Source of the DNA: Streptomyces noursei
Lineage (GTDB): Bacteria; Actinomycetota; Actinomycetes; Streptomycetales; Streptomycetaceae
Direction: 5' to 3'
Length of the DNA: 64,000 nt
NCBI RefSeq assembly: GCF_001646665.1
Contig: NZ_LWBU01000091.1
Span: 1 to 64,000 of the forward strand
Shown: positions 56,548 to 64,000 of the stretch, piece by piece
How positions within the stretch are numbered: the first letter of the stretch is position 1
Layout of the letters: every line of letters begins with the position of its first letter
Notes under the pieces: model-generated
Seen by the model: the letters and a program-made list of their open reading frames with translations, nothing else
What the model was told of the DNA's origin: nothing
Databases searched by the model: none
Program-made: the position numbers and the translations under genes

Positions 56548-57762
56548 ATGACCGCTTTCTCCGCGACCGCCCCGGTGGCCGCCCCGCCGTCCGCGTACCA
56601 GGCCCGGCACGTGGCCGTGTTCAACGTGCCGCAGCACGGGCACGTCCTGCCGACGCTGGCGGTGGTCGAGCAGCTCGTCGCCCGCGGCCACCGGGTGAGC
56701 TACGCCGTGACGGCCCCGTTCGCCGAGTGCGTGCGGGCGGTCGGTGCCGAGCCGGTCGTCTACTCCGCGCCCGATCTGGGCGAGGCGCCGGAGGACCTGG
56801 CGGAGGGCGTGCGGCAGGCGATCACGGTGAACCTGGGTGCGCTCGACGAGCTGGACGCCGCCTTCGGTGCGGACCGGCCCGACATCGTCCTGTACGACGT
56901 GTACGCGTGGGCGGGGCCGCTGCTGGCCAACCGCTGGGGGGTGCCGGTGGTGCAGCTCGCCCCGACGCACGTGCCCTACCAGGGGCTCGTCGAGGAGTTC
57001 TTCGGGCTCGCGGACATCGCGGAGATCCCCGGGTTCCCCGAGCTGGCCGGTGCGGTGGCCGCCGCCGGGCTGACATCGGTCCACGAACTGACGCTGGCCC
57101 CGCCGCACGTCGTGGCGTTCTTCCCCCGGGCATTCCAGCGGCGTCCGGAGACCGTCGCGGCCGGCGACTGCCGGTACGTCGGGCCGGCGCTGGCCGACCG
57201 GTCCTTCCAGGGGCGCTGGCTGCCTCCCCGCCCCGACGCCGAGGTCCTGTACGTCTCGCTCGGGTCGCAGTTCACCCGCCGCCCGGAGTTCTACCGGGCC
57301 TGTGTCGAGGCGTTCGGCGGCTCACCGTGGCATGTGGTGATGACCGTGGGGGACGCGGTGTCCCCGGCCGAGCTGGGGACCCTGCCGGGCAACTTCGAGG
57401 TCCACGCCAGTGTTCCCCAGCTCGACGTCCTGGCGGCCGCGTCGGTCTTCGTCACGCACGGGGGCATGGGCAGCGTCATGGAGGCGCTGCACCACGGCGT
57501 ACCGCTGGTGGCCGTGCCGCAGATGGCCGAACAGCGGGTCAACGCCGAGCAGATCGAACGGCTCCGGCTGGGGGTGCACCTGCCGCGCGAGACCGTTTCG
57601 AGCACGTCGCTGCGGGAGGCGGTGGCTCATGCGGCGGCGGACCCCGGTGTCGCCGCCGGGGTGGCGGGGATGCGCGAGGAGATCCGGGCCGCCGGTGGCG
57701 CGGCGGCCGCCGCGGACACCGTGGAGCGGGTGCTGGCGGGCGCCCCTGTCCCGGTCCGCTGA
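56548..57762 (+). CDS. macrolide-type glycosyltransferase (MGT family)
   Basis: This 404-residue GT-B enzyme is of the OleD/MGT family. The N-terminal acceptor domain starts VAVFNVPQHGHVLPTLAVVE. The C-terminal donor domain has THGGMGSVMEALHHGVPLVA and PQMAEQRVNAEQIE, typical for UDP-sugar use. Such enzymes inactivate macrolides or other phenolic compounds by glycosylation. No biosynthetic cluster is adjacent, so defence or detoxification is most likely. A small hairpin sits in the leader (56504-56528). Confidence 0.92.
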   Translation: MTAFSATAPVAAPPSAYQARHVAVFNVPQHGHVLPTLAVVEQLVARGHRVSYAVTAPFAECVRAVGAEPVVYSAPDLGEAPEDLAEGVRQAITVNLGALDELDAAFGADRPDIVLYDVYAWAGPLLANRWGVPVVQLAPTHVPYQGLVEEFFGLADIAEIPGFPELAGAVAAAGLTSVHELTLAPPHVVAFFPRAFQRRPETVAAGDCRYVGPALADRSFQGRWLPPRPDAEVLYVSLGSQFTRRPEFYRACVEAFGGSPWHVVMTVGDAVSPAELGTLPGNFEVHASVPQLDVLAAASVFVTHGGMGSVMEALHHGVPLVAVPQMAEQRVNAEQIERLRLGVHLPRETVSSTSLREAVAHAAADPGVAAGVAGMREEIRAAGGAAAAADTVERVLAGAPVPVR

Positions 57763-57765
57763 ACG

Positions 57766-59409
57766 GTGTCCCCGCGTGGTGAAGGCTCCGGGACGGGCGG
57801 GCGCGGATCCGCGCGGCGCGGCCTGGCGTGGTGCGGTGCGCTGCTGGTGGCGGTGACGCCTCCGGCCGCCCAGCCGGCGTGGGCCACCGCGCCGGACCGC
57901 CCTTCGTCCGTGTCCGGCGACCGGCAGGAGGGGCCGGCCGCACCGTCCGTCGTACGGCGGGACGTGCGCATCACCGCCGCCGACGGGGTGGTGCTCGCCG
58001 CCGAGGTCCACCGGCCCGAACACCCCGGCGTCCGTCCCCTGCTGGTGGTCCCGGGCGCCTGGATCTCGCTCCCCACCCATGAGGTGGCCTCCGCGCGGCG
58101 CCTGAGGGCCCTCGCGGCGTCGGGGTACGTCGTCGTCGCCTACGACCCCCGGGGCTTCCGCCGCTCGGGCGGGTCCGTCGACATGGCGGGGCCCGAGGAC
58201 GCCGGCGACGTGTCGCGGGTCATCGACTGGGCAGTGGCGCACGCGGGCGCCGACCCTTCGAGGATCGGTCTGCTGGCGGAGTCGTACGGGGCGGCGGTGA
58301 GCCTGAACGCCGCCGCCTTCGACCCCCGGGTCAAGGCGGTCGCCGCACTGAGCGGCTGGACCGACCTGGTCGGCTCCCAGTGGCGCAACGGGGCACGGCC
58401 GAGCACCGTCGGGCTCTTCCAGGAGCTCGTGGGCCGGCTCAACGGCCGGTTCGACGAGCGGCTGTCCGCGGCGTTCGCCGATCTGCGCCGGGGCGGCACC
58501 GGGTCGCACGCCTGGGCCCGGCAGCGTTCCGCGAGGACGCACGTGGCGCGGCTCAACCGGCACGCGCCCGCCGTTCTGCTCGGCAACGAGTGGGACGACC
58601 CGCTCGTCCCCGCCGGGCAGACCGGTGAGTTCCTGGACCTGCTCCAGGGGCCGAAGCAGCTGCACATGCGTCCCGGAGGCCACGGGGACAGTGTCAATCC
58701 CACGCTCGGGCCGCTCGCGGGAGCGAGCCTGTGGGACGAGGCCGTGGCCTGGGTCGACCGGTACGTGGCGGACACCGCCGAGGGGCCGGCGGGCCCCGCG
58801 GTCGTCCTGCGGTCCCGTACGTCCGTGGCCTTGGAGCACCACCCCTCCTGGGCGGCGTTGCGGCACGCCGACCGGCAGGTCCCGCTCACCCCCCTGCGGC
58901 GCGCGGACGACGCGCACCTCGTCGCGGGGATCCCCTCGGCCGCCGAGTCGGGGCCCTTCCCGGCATCGGGGGCGCTCGACGCCCTCGGCGGGCACCAGCC
59001 GGCGCTGCTGCCCCTCCTCGTTCCACCGGCCGCCGCCGTGTGGACCGGCGCGCCCCTGCGGGCGCCCCACGCCCTGCGGGGCGCGGCCCGGGTGACCGGG
59101 CGCCTGACGGCGGACGCCACGAGCGGGACCCTCATCGCCCACCTGTACGACGTGGACGCCCTCGGCCGCGCCAGGCTGCTGACCCACGCCCCGTACTCCT
59201 TCCGCGACCGGCCCGCGCACCGGCCGCTGGACTTCACGATCCCGCTGCCGGCCACGGCCTGGGACCTGCCGGCGGGGCACCGGCTCGCCGTCGTCCTGGA
59301 CACCGTCGACCACCGTTACGCCTCCGACAGCCCCCTGGGCGCCCTGCTGACCGTCCACACGGGCGCCACCCGGCTGACCGCCCCCCTCACCCCGCTCTCC
59401 CGGCGCTGA
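57766..59409 (+). CDS. exported CocE/NonD-type alpha/beta hydrolase
   Basis: This 547-residue protein has a signal-like N-terminus (twin Arg in SARRGLAWCGALLVAVTPPA, ending near AWATA). An X-Pro dipeptidyl peptidase/CocE-type hydrolase follows: DPRGFRRSGG, nucleophile Ser in LLAESYGAAVS, Asp in WDDPLVP, His in GGHGDSVN, and a C-terminal jelly-roll domain. It starts at GTG 3 bp after the glycosyltransferase stop and is likely cotranscribed. It probably cleaves an ester or amide outside the membrane; the substrate is unknown. Confidence 0.87.
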   Translation: MSPRGEGSGTGGRGSARRGLAWCGALLVAVTPPAAQPAWATAPDRPSSVSGDRQEGPAAPSVVRRDVRITAADGVVLAAEVHRPEHPGVRPLLVVPGAWISLPTHEVASARRLRALAASGYVVVAYDPRGFRRSGGSVDMAGPEDAGDVSRVIDWAVAHAGADPSRIGLLAESYGAAVSLNAAAFDPRVKAVAALSGWTDLVGSQWRNGARPSTVGLFQELVGRLNGRFDERLSAAFADLRRGGTGSHAWARQRSARTHVARLNRHAPAVLLGNEWDDPLVPAGQTGEFLDLLQGPKQLHMRPGGHGDSVNPTLGPLAGASLWDEAVAWVDRYVADTAEGPAGPAVVLRSRTSVALEHHPSWAALRHADRQVPLTPLRRADDAHLVAGIPSAAESGPFPASGALDALGGHQPALLPLLVPPAAAVWTGAPLRAPHALRGAARVTGRLTADATSGTLIAHLYDVDALGRARLLTHAPYSFRDRPAHRPLDFTIPLPATAWDLPAGHRLAVVLDTVDHRYASDSPLGALLTVHTGATRLTAPLTPLSRR

Positions 59410-59440
59410 GGTCCGCTGCCCGCGCACACGCGCCGCCGTA

Positions 59441-59488
59441 CGGCCGGGTCCTCCTCGCGGCCCCAGGTCCGCGAGGAGGACCCGGCCG
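59441..59488. terminator. 20-bp bidirectional terminator
   Basis: A perfect 20-bp stem (59441-59460 with 59469-59488) and 8-nt loop lie between the convergent hydrolase and SGNH genes. Confidence 0.9.
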
Positions 59489-59493
59489 CCGGC

Positions 59494-60516
59494 CTAACGG
59501 ACCGTGCCGGCCGGCGACCGCTCGCCGCGGCGGCTGCCCGGGACCGTGACCCCGGCAGCGGCGGACGGGCCCGTGACCCCGGCAGCGGCGGACGGGGGCG
59601 GGGTGAACGGGCGTACGGCGACGCCCCGGACCGGCCGGCCGAGCGGCAGCAGGCACGAGCCCGGCAGGCTCACCACGCACCGGGCCGCCTCGGCCGCACC
59701 GCCGAAGTCGGCTTCCCCGGCCCAGTCCGTGCGCGCATCCCGGCTCGCCTCGGCCGCCTCGCACACCGCCACGGAGACCCGTTCCAGGTAGAGGGCGTAT
59801 CCCCGGCCCGACGGGTGGAACCCGTCCGCGCAGTACAGCTCGTCCGGTGCCGACCGGAACTCCGGCGCGGTCAGCGAGACGACGACCGCTCCCGCGGCCA
59901 GCGCGGCCTCGGCCTGTCGCACGGCCAGACGCCGGGAGCGCCACGTGCCCACCGCCCTGCTCCAGGCGCGCAGGGCCGGAGCCGCGCCGATGTCGGGGCA
60001 CGTTCCCACCACCACGTGCAGGCCCGCGGCCCGGAGCCGTTCGACGTGGGTGCCGAGGAGGCGGGCGCGCCGCGCCGAACGGCCGGGCAGGAAGACGTCG
60101 TTGCCGCCGATGAGGATCAGCGCCACACCGGGCCCCTCGCGCCGCACGGCCGCCCGGACCTGGCGGGCCAGCCCGGGCGTGGTCGCCCCCACCCGGGCGT
60201 GGACCTCCACGTCCACCCGGCCGCCCCACCGCGCCACCAGGGCACCGGCGAGGACCGCGCCGACCGTCTCCTCCCGCCGGAGCGCGCCCACGGACACCGA
60301 CGACGAGTCGCCCAGGAGCAGCAGCGTCATGCCCTCCCCGTCCGCCGGCCCGTACGGCCCGGTGCAGGCCGGTGCGGAGCGGCCGTTCCACAGCGGTCCG
60401 CGCAGCACCAGCCGCATGGAAGACCCGATCAGCGCCCTGCGCAGCCGACGGCCCACCGACCTCCCCGACCACCTCGCGGGAGCCTCCCGCGGAGGCCGGG
60501 ACGACGTCACACTCAC
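59494..60516 (-). CDS. SGNH/GDSL hydrolase
   Basis: This protein of about 340 residues has the SGNH block set: LLLLGDSSSVSVGA (nucleophile Ser), ALILIGGNDVFLP (Gly and Asn) and DGFHPSGRGYALY (Asp and His). Members are esterases, lipases or deacetylases. No signal peptide is clear; the N-terminal 50 residues are basic and Arg-rich. The GTG at 60516 is chosen because GGAG lies 7 nt upstream. The C-terminus contains a repeated PSAAAGVT unit encoded by a 27-bp tandem repeat. Confidence 0.85.
   Translation of the reverse strand: MSVTSSRPPREAPARWSGRSVGRRLRRALIGSSMRLVLRGPLWNGRSAPACTGPYGPADGEGMTLLLLGDSSSVSVGALRREETVGAVLAGALVARWGGRVDVEVHARVGATTPGLARQVRAAVRREGPGVALILIGGNDVFLPGRSARRARLLGTHVERLRAAGLHVVVGTCPDIGAAPALRAWSRAVGTWRSRRLAVRQAEAALAAGAVVVSLTAPEFRSAPDELYCADGFHPSGRGYALYLERVSVAVCEAAEASRDARTDWAGEADFGGAAEAARCVVSLPGSCLLPLGRPVRGVAVRPFTPPPSAAAGVTGPSAAAGVTVPGSRRGERSPAGTVR
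59544..59596. repeat. 27-bp period tandem repeat in the SGNH gene
   Basis: Two copies of a 26-bp unit (59544-59569 and 59571-59596) are separated by one base. They keep the frame and add nine residues per copy to the C-terminus. Confidence 0.7.
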
Positions 60517-60583
60517 CAAGACACTCCAGGCATTCGAGCGAATACGACCGCCCGCTCAACGACCGGCACGGGGCGGAAGGCAC

Positions 60584-60598
60584 GGCGTATTCGATCTA
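60584..60598 (-). promoter_or_regulatory. TATTCGATC-type promoter element
   Basis: GGCGTATTCGATCTA here matches GGCATATTCGATCAA ahead of uppS (37516-37530) in 13 of 15 bases, both upstream of minus-strand genes. It may be a shared -10 region or activator site; the factor is unknown. Confidence 0.35.
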
Positions 60599-60747
60599 TC
60601 GAAGGTGTCACGGAGGGTCTCGCGGAGGGCACGGTCCGTCGTCCGCCGGGTCCCGCCGGTGCGGGGATGACGTGCCCGCCCCGGCGGCGGGTGTCCGGGC
60701 CCACCCCCGCGGGCGTACCGGTGGGAGGGATCGTGCAGGCTGGGGGG

Positions 60748-61317
60748 ATGACCAGTCGCGTGGAGAAGTACCTCGCCCGTCTCGACCGGCTCTCCGGAGG
60801 CAGGGAGCCCCGGTTCTTCCCCGTCGAGTCGACCAGGCAGGGGCTGCGGGGCGTGACGGCGATCGTGTACGACGACCTGCCGCGGGGGCTTCTCACCACG
60901 TTCACCTACGGCGTTTCCCTCGCCACCCACCCGGACTGGCGGCACTGTTCGCCCGAACTGTGCCTGAGCGTGCGGTCGGAGGACGAGATCTGGGCGCACG
61001 CGGCCGGCTTCCTCGCCGAACAGCTCCGCGGCACCTGCCCCTTCGGGCCCGGCGACACCGTCGACTTCGGCGAGCGGATCGTGCCGGAGTCCGCCATGAC
61101 GGGGTTCTGCGTGTTCGAGCCGGTCGCCTTCGCCCGGGAGGACTGCTCGGCCATCGACGTCGGTGTCCCGGGCCACGAGGGGCACGACGTGATCGCCGTC
61201 CAGGGGCTGTACCCCATCCACGAGGTGGAGCGGCAGTTCATCAACGCGTACGGGATCGACGTCTTCCGGCAGCAGGTGTGGGAGCCCTTCGACGTTCTGC
61301 GCGCACCGGCCGTGTGA
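60748..61317 (+). CDS. SUFU-domain protein
   Basis: This 189-residue protein resembles the suppressor-of-fused family used by bacteria as immunity-like proteins. Typical stretches are TFTYGVSLATHPDWRHCSPE, ELCLSVRSEDEIWAHAAGFL and the final QGLYPIHEVERQFINAYGID. The ATG has a G-run ribosome site. No toxin gene is adjacent, so it may be an orphan immunity or housekeeping paralogue. Function is by family resemblance only. Confidence 0.8.
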   Translation: MTSRVEKYLARLDRLSGGREPRFFPVESTRQGLRGVTAIVYDDLPRGLLTTFTYGVSLATHPDWRHCSPELCLSVRSEDEIWAHAAGFLAEQLRGTCPFGPGDTVDFGERIVPESAMTGFCVFEPVAFAREDCSAIDVGVPGHEGHDVIAVQGLYPIHEVERQFINAYGIDVFRQQVWEPFDVLRAPAV

Positions 61318-61924
61318 ACCACTGGCCGGCCACGACCACCGCGAGCGCGACCTCGACCAGGTCGCCGCGTAGTACATCAGTCGGGCCCCGGTGTGCAGGT
61401 CCGCCGGGTCGCCCGCCTTTCCGCCGCCCGGCCGCTTGCCAGGGCGGCACGGTGAAGAGGTGAGTACGCCCGCGAAGCGGGTACCCGGCCCACCATGGTC
61501 AAGCGTGCGCCGCGGGGACGCGGGGACGCTCGCCGCGCCGGACCGGCGCGGCACGCACGTACACACGCACGTACACACGTACGCACACAACGGAACGCAC
61601 GGGCACGCGCCGGTACGGCGTGAAACCGCGGCCGGCCTTTCCGCGCTGCGGCGGTCCGGGTGTGCCCCGGCCATTCGCGGTGGAATTCCCTGATCGTTCC
61701 GCCGGATCTTTTCCGGGTGTTTCGGAAGGGCATATTCCGGGGAGCACCGGGAGATCCCGCTATCGGGGTTTCGGCGCGTCAGCGCCGCTCAGGGCGTGGC
61801 GTATTGGCGCCCGCAAGCCGAACCGGTCGGCCGTCAGGGTTTTTTCTTCAACGCGTGATGGGTGCCGTGAATTCGGGTACGCGGAGGCTCGCAGACGAGC
61901 ACTCCCTTCCTTTCTGGAGGATTT
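61318..61924. other. 607-base intergenic region
   Basis: No supported gene. An AC-rich repeat (CGTACACACG units, 61553-61592) is followed by AT-richer sequence (61680-61900) that must hold the promoter of the stress cluster; a GGGTAC element (61875-61880) could be a stress-sigma -10, but no matching -35 was found. GCATATTCC at 61730 resembles the TATTCGATC elements. Confidence 0.45.
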
Positions 61925-62731
61925 ATGAGCGGCTTCGAGGAGCCAGGGCGCCGCGACCAGAGCACGCCCGGCGCGGTGGCGCGAACGGCGCAGGACAAGG
62001 CGGCCGAGAGCGCGGGGATGGTCGGTGACAAGGCCTCCGAGGTGGCCGGCACCGCCAAGGAGCAGGCTGCGGGGGTGACCCATGAGGCCACGGCACAGGC
62101 GCGTGACCTCGTGGGCGAGCTGCGGGAACAGCTCCGCGACCAGGCCCAGAGCCAGACGCAGCGGCTGGCGGAGAACGTCCGCCGGCTCTCCGACGAGCTG
62201 CGTGACATGAGCGAGAACGGCAAGCCGGATTCGGGCGTCGGTGGCGTCGTACGGCAGATATCCGACGGCGGGCACCAGGTGGCCGCGCGGCTGGAGCAGC
62301 GGGGCCCGGAGGGTCTCGTCGGTGACTTGCAGGACTTCGCCCGGCGGCGACCGGGTGTCTTCCTCGCGGGCGCGGCCCTGGCGGGGTTCGTCGTCGCGCG
62401 GGCCGGGAAGGGCGTCAGCGCCGCGGGTTCGTCCGGTTCGACGGGAGCCGGCCCGCAGGGCGGGCAGCAGTACGCGCCTCAGCGGCCCGCGGCCGGTACG
62501 GGCACGGGCCTGGACACGGGCACGGGTGCGGGTGCGGGCCTGGACACGGGCACGGGTGCGGGCCTGGGCGCAGGCGTCGGCACGGGCGCCGGCGCGGGTG
62601 TCGGGGCGGTGCCCCCGGCCCCGCCGGTCGTCCCGCCCGTCACCCCGCCGGCGCCGGCGCCGCCCACGGCGGCACCGGGCTCGCCGTACCCCACCACTCC
62701 CCGGCCGGGGGGTGAGGGCGAATGGCGGTGA
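61925..62731 (+). CDS. Gly/Thr-repeat stress-associated membrane protein
   Basis: This 268-residue protein has an N-terminal helical, LEA-like region (repeating AQDKAAESA, DKASEVAGTAKEQAAGVTHE). A segment with one hydrophobic helix (FLAGAALAGFVVARAGKG, about 140-157) follows, then a Gly-Thr repeat (GTGAGAGLDTGTGAG) and a Pro-rich tail. A GGAGG-like site precedes the ATG. The gene overlaps the next one. The layout fits membrane-anchored stress proteins near DUF1469/DUF3618 pairs; molecular role unknown. Confidence 0.75.
   Translation: MSGFEEPGRRDQSTPGAVARTAQDKAAESAGMVGDKASEVAGTAKEQAAGVTHEATAQARDLVGELREQLRDQAQSQTQRLAENVRRLSDELRDMSENGKPDSGVGGVVRQISDGGHQVAARLEQRGPEGLVGDLQDFARRRPGVFLAGAALAGFVVARAGKGVSAAGSSGSTGAGPQGGQQYAPQRPAAGTGTGLDTGTGAGAGLDTGTGAGLGAGVGTGAGAGVGAVPPAPPVVPPVTPPAPAPPTAAPGSPYPTTPRPGGEGEWR
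62498..62605. repeat. GGGCACGGGTGC-type coding repeat
   Basis: Repeats of GACACGGGCACGGGTGCGGG encode the Gly/Thr-rich part of the upstream membrane protein. It is likely variable in copy number. Confidence 0.65.
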
Positions 62732-63168
62732 CGACCCGCGTGCCCGAACGCGACCGGGTGGGCGTGCAGGAGCCGCCGCCCGCCGCCGTGGAGGACACGT
62801 CCATCGGCGATCTGATCAGTGACATCAGCACGGACCTCTCCCAACTGGTCCGGGACGAGATCGAGCTGGCCAAGGCGGAGATCAAAGAGGAGTCCACGAA
62901 GGCCGGCAAGGCCATGGGCATGCTCGGCGGGGCCGGGTACGCCGGACACCTGGTGCTGCTGCTCGGCAGCTTCACGGTGATCTTCGCGCTGGCCAACGTC
63001 ATGGACATCGCGTGGGCGGCCCTCATCGTCACGGCCCTGTGGGCCGTGGTCGGCGCGGTGCTCTACACGACCGGCCGCAAGCGGCTGCGCACCGTCAACC
63101 TCAAGCCCGAACAGACCATGGAGAACCTGAAGGAGGACGCCCGATGGGCGCGACACCCCAGGAGTTGA
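62722..63168 (+). CDS. phage-holin-like superfamily protein (DUF1469)
   Basis: This 148-residue protein has the actinobacterial holin_3_6/DUF1469 layout. A charged N-terminal helix (STDLSQLVRDEIELAKAEIK) precedes two close membrane helices (about 72-90 and 96-114), and a basic tail follows. These proteins are usually chromosomal envelope-stress partners and not phage lysis factors. It overlaps the neighbouring genes at both ends, so the three form one operon. Confidence 0.85.
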   Translation: MAVTTRVPERDRVGVQEPPPAAVEDTSIGDLISDISTDLSQLVRDEIELAKAEIKEESTKAGKAMGMLGGAGYAGHLVLLLGSFTVIFALANVMDIAWAALIVTALWAVVGAVLYTTGRKRLRTVNLKPEQTMENLKEDARWARHPRS

Positions 63169-63818
63169 GGAGCGACGTGGAGTACCGCCGCGCCCATCTC
63201 GCCCGCAACGTCGATCTCCTCGCGGAGAAGGTGACGCCCGGCAGGGTGGTGCGGCGCAAGGCGGGGTCGGCCCGCAACCGGCTCAGCGGAGTGAAGGAGC
63301 GCGTGATGGGCACGACGCGGGACGCCGCCGACGGGCTGACGCAGTCGGCGCACGGGGTCGCCGGGAGCGCCGGTGACACGGCGAGCAGTGCGGCGCGGAC
63401 GGTCCAGGAGACCGCCGGCCAGGCCGGGGAGGCCCTGCAGCAGGCCCCGGAGCAGATCAAGCGGCAGACGCAGGGCAGCCCGCTGGCCGCCGGGCTCATC
63501 GCCTTCGGCGCCGGCATGCTCACCGCCGCCCTGCTGCCCACCACCAGCGCCGAGGAACGCGCCGGGCAGCGGATCCGCGAGCACTCCGACGAACTGCTGG
63601 AGCCGGTGAAGCAGCAGGCCGTGCAGGCCGCGCAGGAGGTCAAGGAGGAGTTGCGCGAACCGGCGGCCCAGGCCGTCGAGTCCGTGAAGTCCACGGCCCA
63701 GGACGCGGTGGACACCACCAAGGAGCAGGCCAGGACCGCCGGTCAGGACACCGCCGAGGGCCTGCGGCGGACCGGGCAGGACACCGTCGCCGAGGTCCGG
63801 GACCGGACGGGTCACTGA
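63144..63818 (+). CDS. DUF3618 protein
   Basis: This 224-residue protein has the DUF3618 N-terminus (ELRSDVEYRRAHLARNVDLL). One hydrophobic helix follows (about 116-134, LAAGLIAFGAGMLTAALLP), then a long charged coiled-coil-like tail (EVKEELREPAAQAVESVKST). AAGGAGG precedes the ATG. The gene overlaps the DUF1469 gene. Such proteins likely act at the membrane under stress. Confidence 0.88.
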   Translation: MGATPQELRSDVEYRRAHLARNVDLLAEKVTPGRVVRRKAGSARNRLSGVKERVMGTTRDAADGLTQSAHGVAGSAGDTASSAARTVQETAGQAGEALQQAPEQIKRQTQGSPLAAGLIAFGAGMLTAALLPTTSAEERAGQRIREHSDELLEPVKQQAVQAAQEVKEELREPAAQAVESVKSTAQDAVDTTKEQARTAGQDTAEGLRRTGQDTVAEVRDRTGH

Positions 63819-63855
63819 CCCTCACGCGACGACGGGAGCGAACGGGGCACACGCG

Positions 63856-63900
63856 ACGCCCCCGTGCCGGTGGCCCGACCGCCGCCCGGCACGGGGGCGT
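63856..63900 (+). terminator. terminator of the stress cluster
   Basis: A perfect 15-bp stem (ACGCCCCCGTGCCGG at 63856-63870 with 63886-63900) and a 15-nt loop follow the DUF3618 gene. Confidence 0.75.
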
Positions 63901-64000
63901 CGGCCACGTCGGCCACGTCGGCGGCTGCTGTGGGGCCCCCCACCCGTGCGCCGCACCCGCGACGCGGACCACCCCACGGCCCCGGGCCTCCGCCGCCTTC

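Noticed and set aside
62722..63168. Prophage lysis cassette because of the holin-like domain
   Set aside because: The neighbours are DUF3618 and LEA-like proteins, with no endolysin or phage structural genes; this family is common in actinobacterial chromosomes.

Overview
The window is high-GC actinobacterial DNA. GTG and TTG starts, GGAGG-type ribosome sites, near-leaderless genes and wide use of ATGA/GTGA overlaps point to Streptomyces. The gene content (urate degradation next to glyoxylate salvage, catalase and malate synthase) resembles the SCO6200-6250 part of the S. coelicolor chromosome. That placement is from memory of the family and was not searched.

Region 1 (1-16.5 kb) is mostly housekeeping and accessory genes. 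It holds an ABC exporter pair divergent from a histidine kinase/LuxR-type regulator pair, a PASTA-less Ser/Thr kinase, a MobA-like nucleotidyltransferase, malate synthase, two small membrane or secreted proteins, a fibronectin-III lipoprotein, a Fic-fold protein, a large unknown protein, a TIGR03086-type protein and a DEDD exonuclease.

Region 2 (16.5-31.4 kb) is a purine-to-central-carbon module. On the minus strand uraD, pucM and uricase turn urate into allantoin. Behind them come 8-oxoguanine deaminase, which makes urate, and an NCS2 urate/xanthine permease, with a deleted paralogous permease between. Hydroxypyruvate isomerase, tartronate semialdehyde reductase, glyoxylate carboligase and malate synthase consume the glyoxylate that allantoin breakdown yields, and catalase removes uricase's H2O2. 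Allantoinase, allantoicase and their regulator are not in the window. Two families of operator-like palindromes tie these genes together: a tandem 15-bp pair at gcl and hyi (degenerate at aceB), and a near-identical 18-bp site at the catalase and uraD promoters. A small recombination patch (27.5-29.4 kb) carries an amidase-like gene, a 5' fragment of a second copy, and an HNH endonuclease gene split by an in-frame stop.

Region 3 (31.4-40.1 kb) holds a zinc-ribbon/nuclease-like protein, an acyl-CoA synthetase, a LysE exporter, a cis-prenyltransferase overlapping an MpaB-type oxygenase fused to EF-hands, an AlkZ-like protein and a CorA-type transporter.

Region 4 (40.2-56.4 kb) is the most striking part: a compact low-oxygen energy island in an organism regarded as an obligate aerobe. 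It contains two tandem-domain universal stress proteins, the arginine deiminase pathway (arcA, argF-type, arcC and a YfcC-family transporter), a truncated hibernation-factor-like ORF, an extra GAPDH, an Rv1733c-type membrane protein, AdhE, pyruvate formate-lyase and its activating enzyme. Four promoter regions in this island carry a shared AGGGRCC-N3-GGSCCCT motif resembling the DevR/DosR box.

Region 5 (56.5-64 kb) holds a macrolide-type glycosyltransferase, a CocE/NonD-type hydrolase, an SGNH hydrolase, a SUFU-domain protein and a three-gene envelope/stress cluster ending in a DUF3618 protein.
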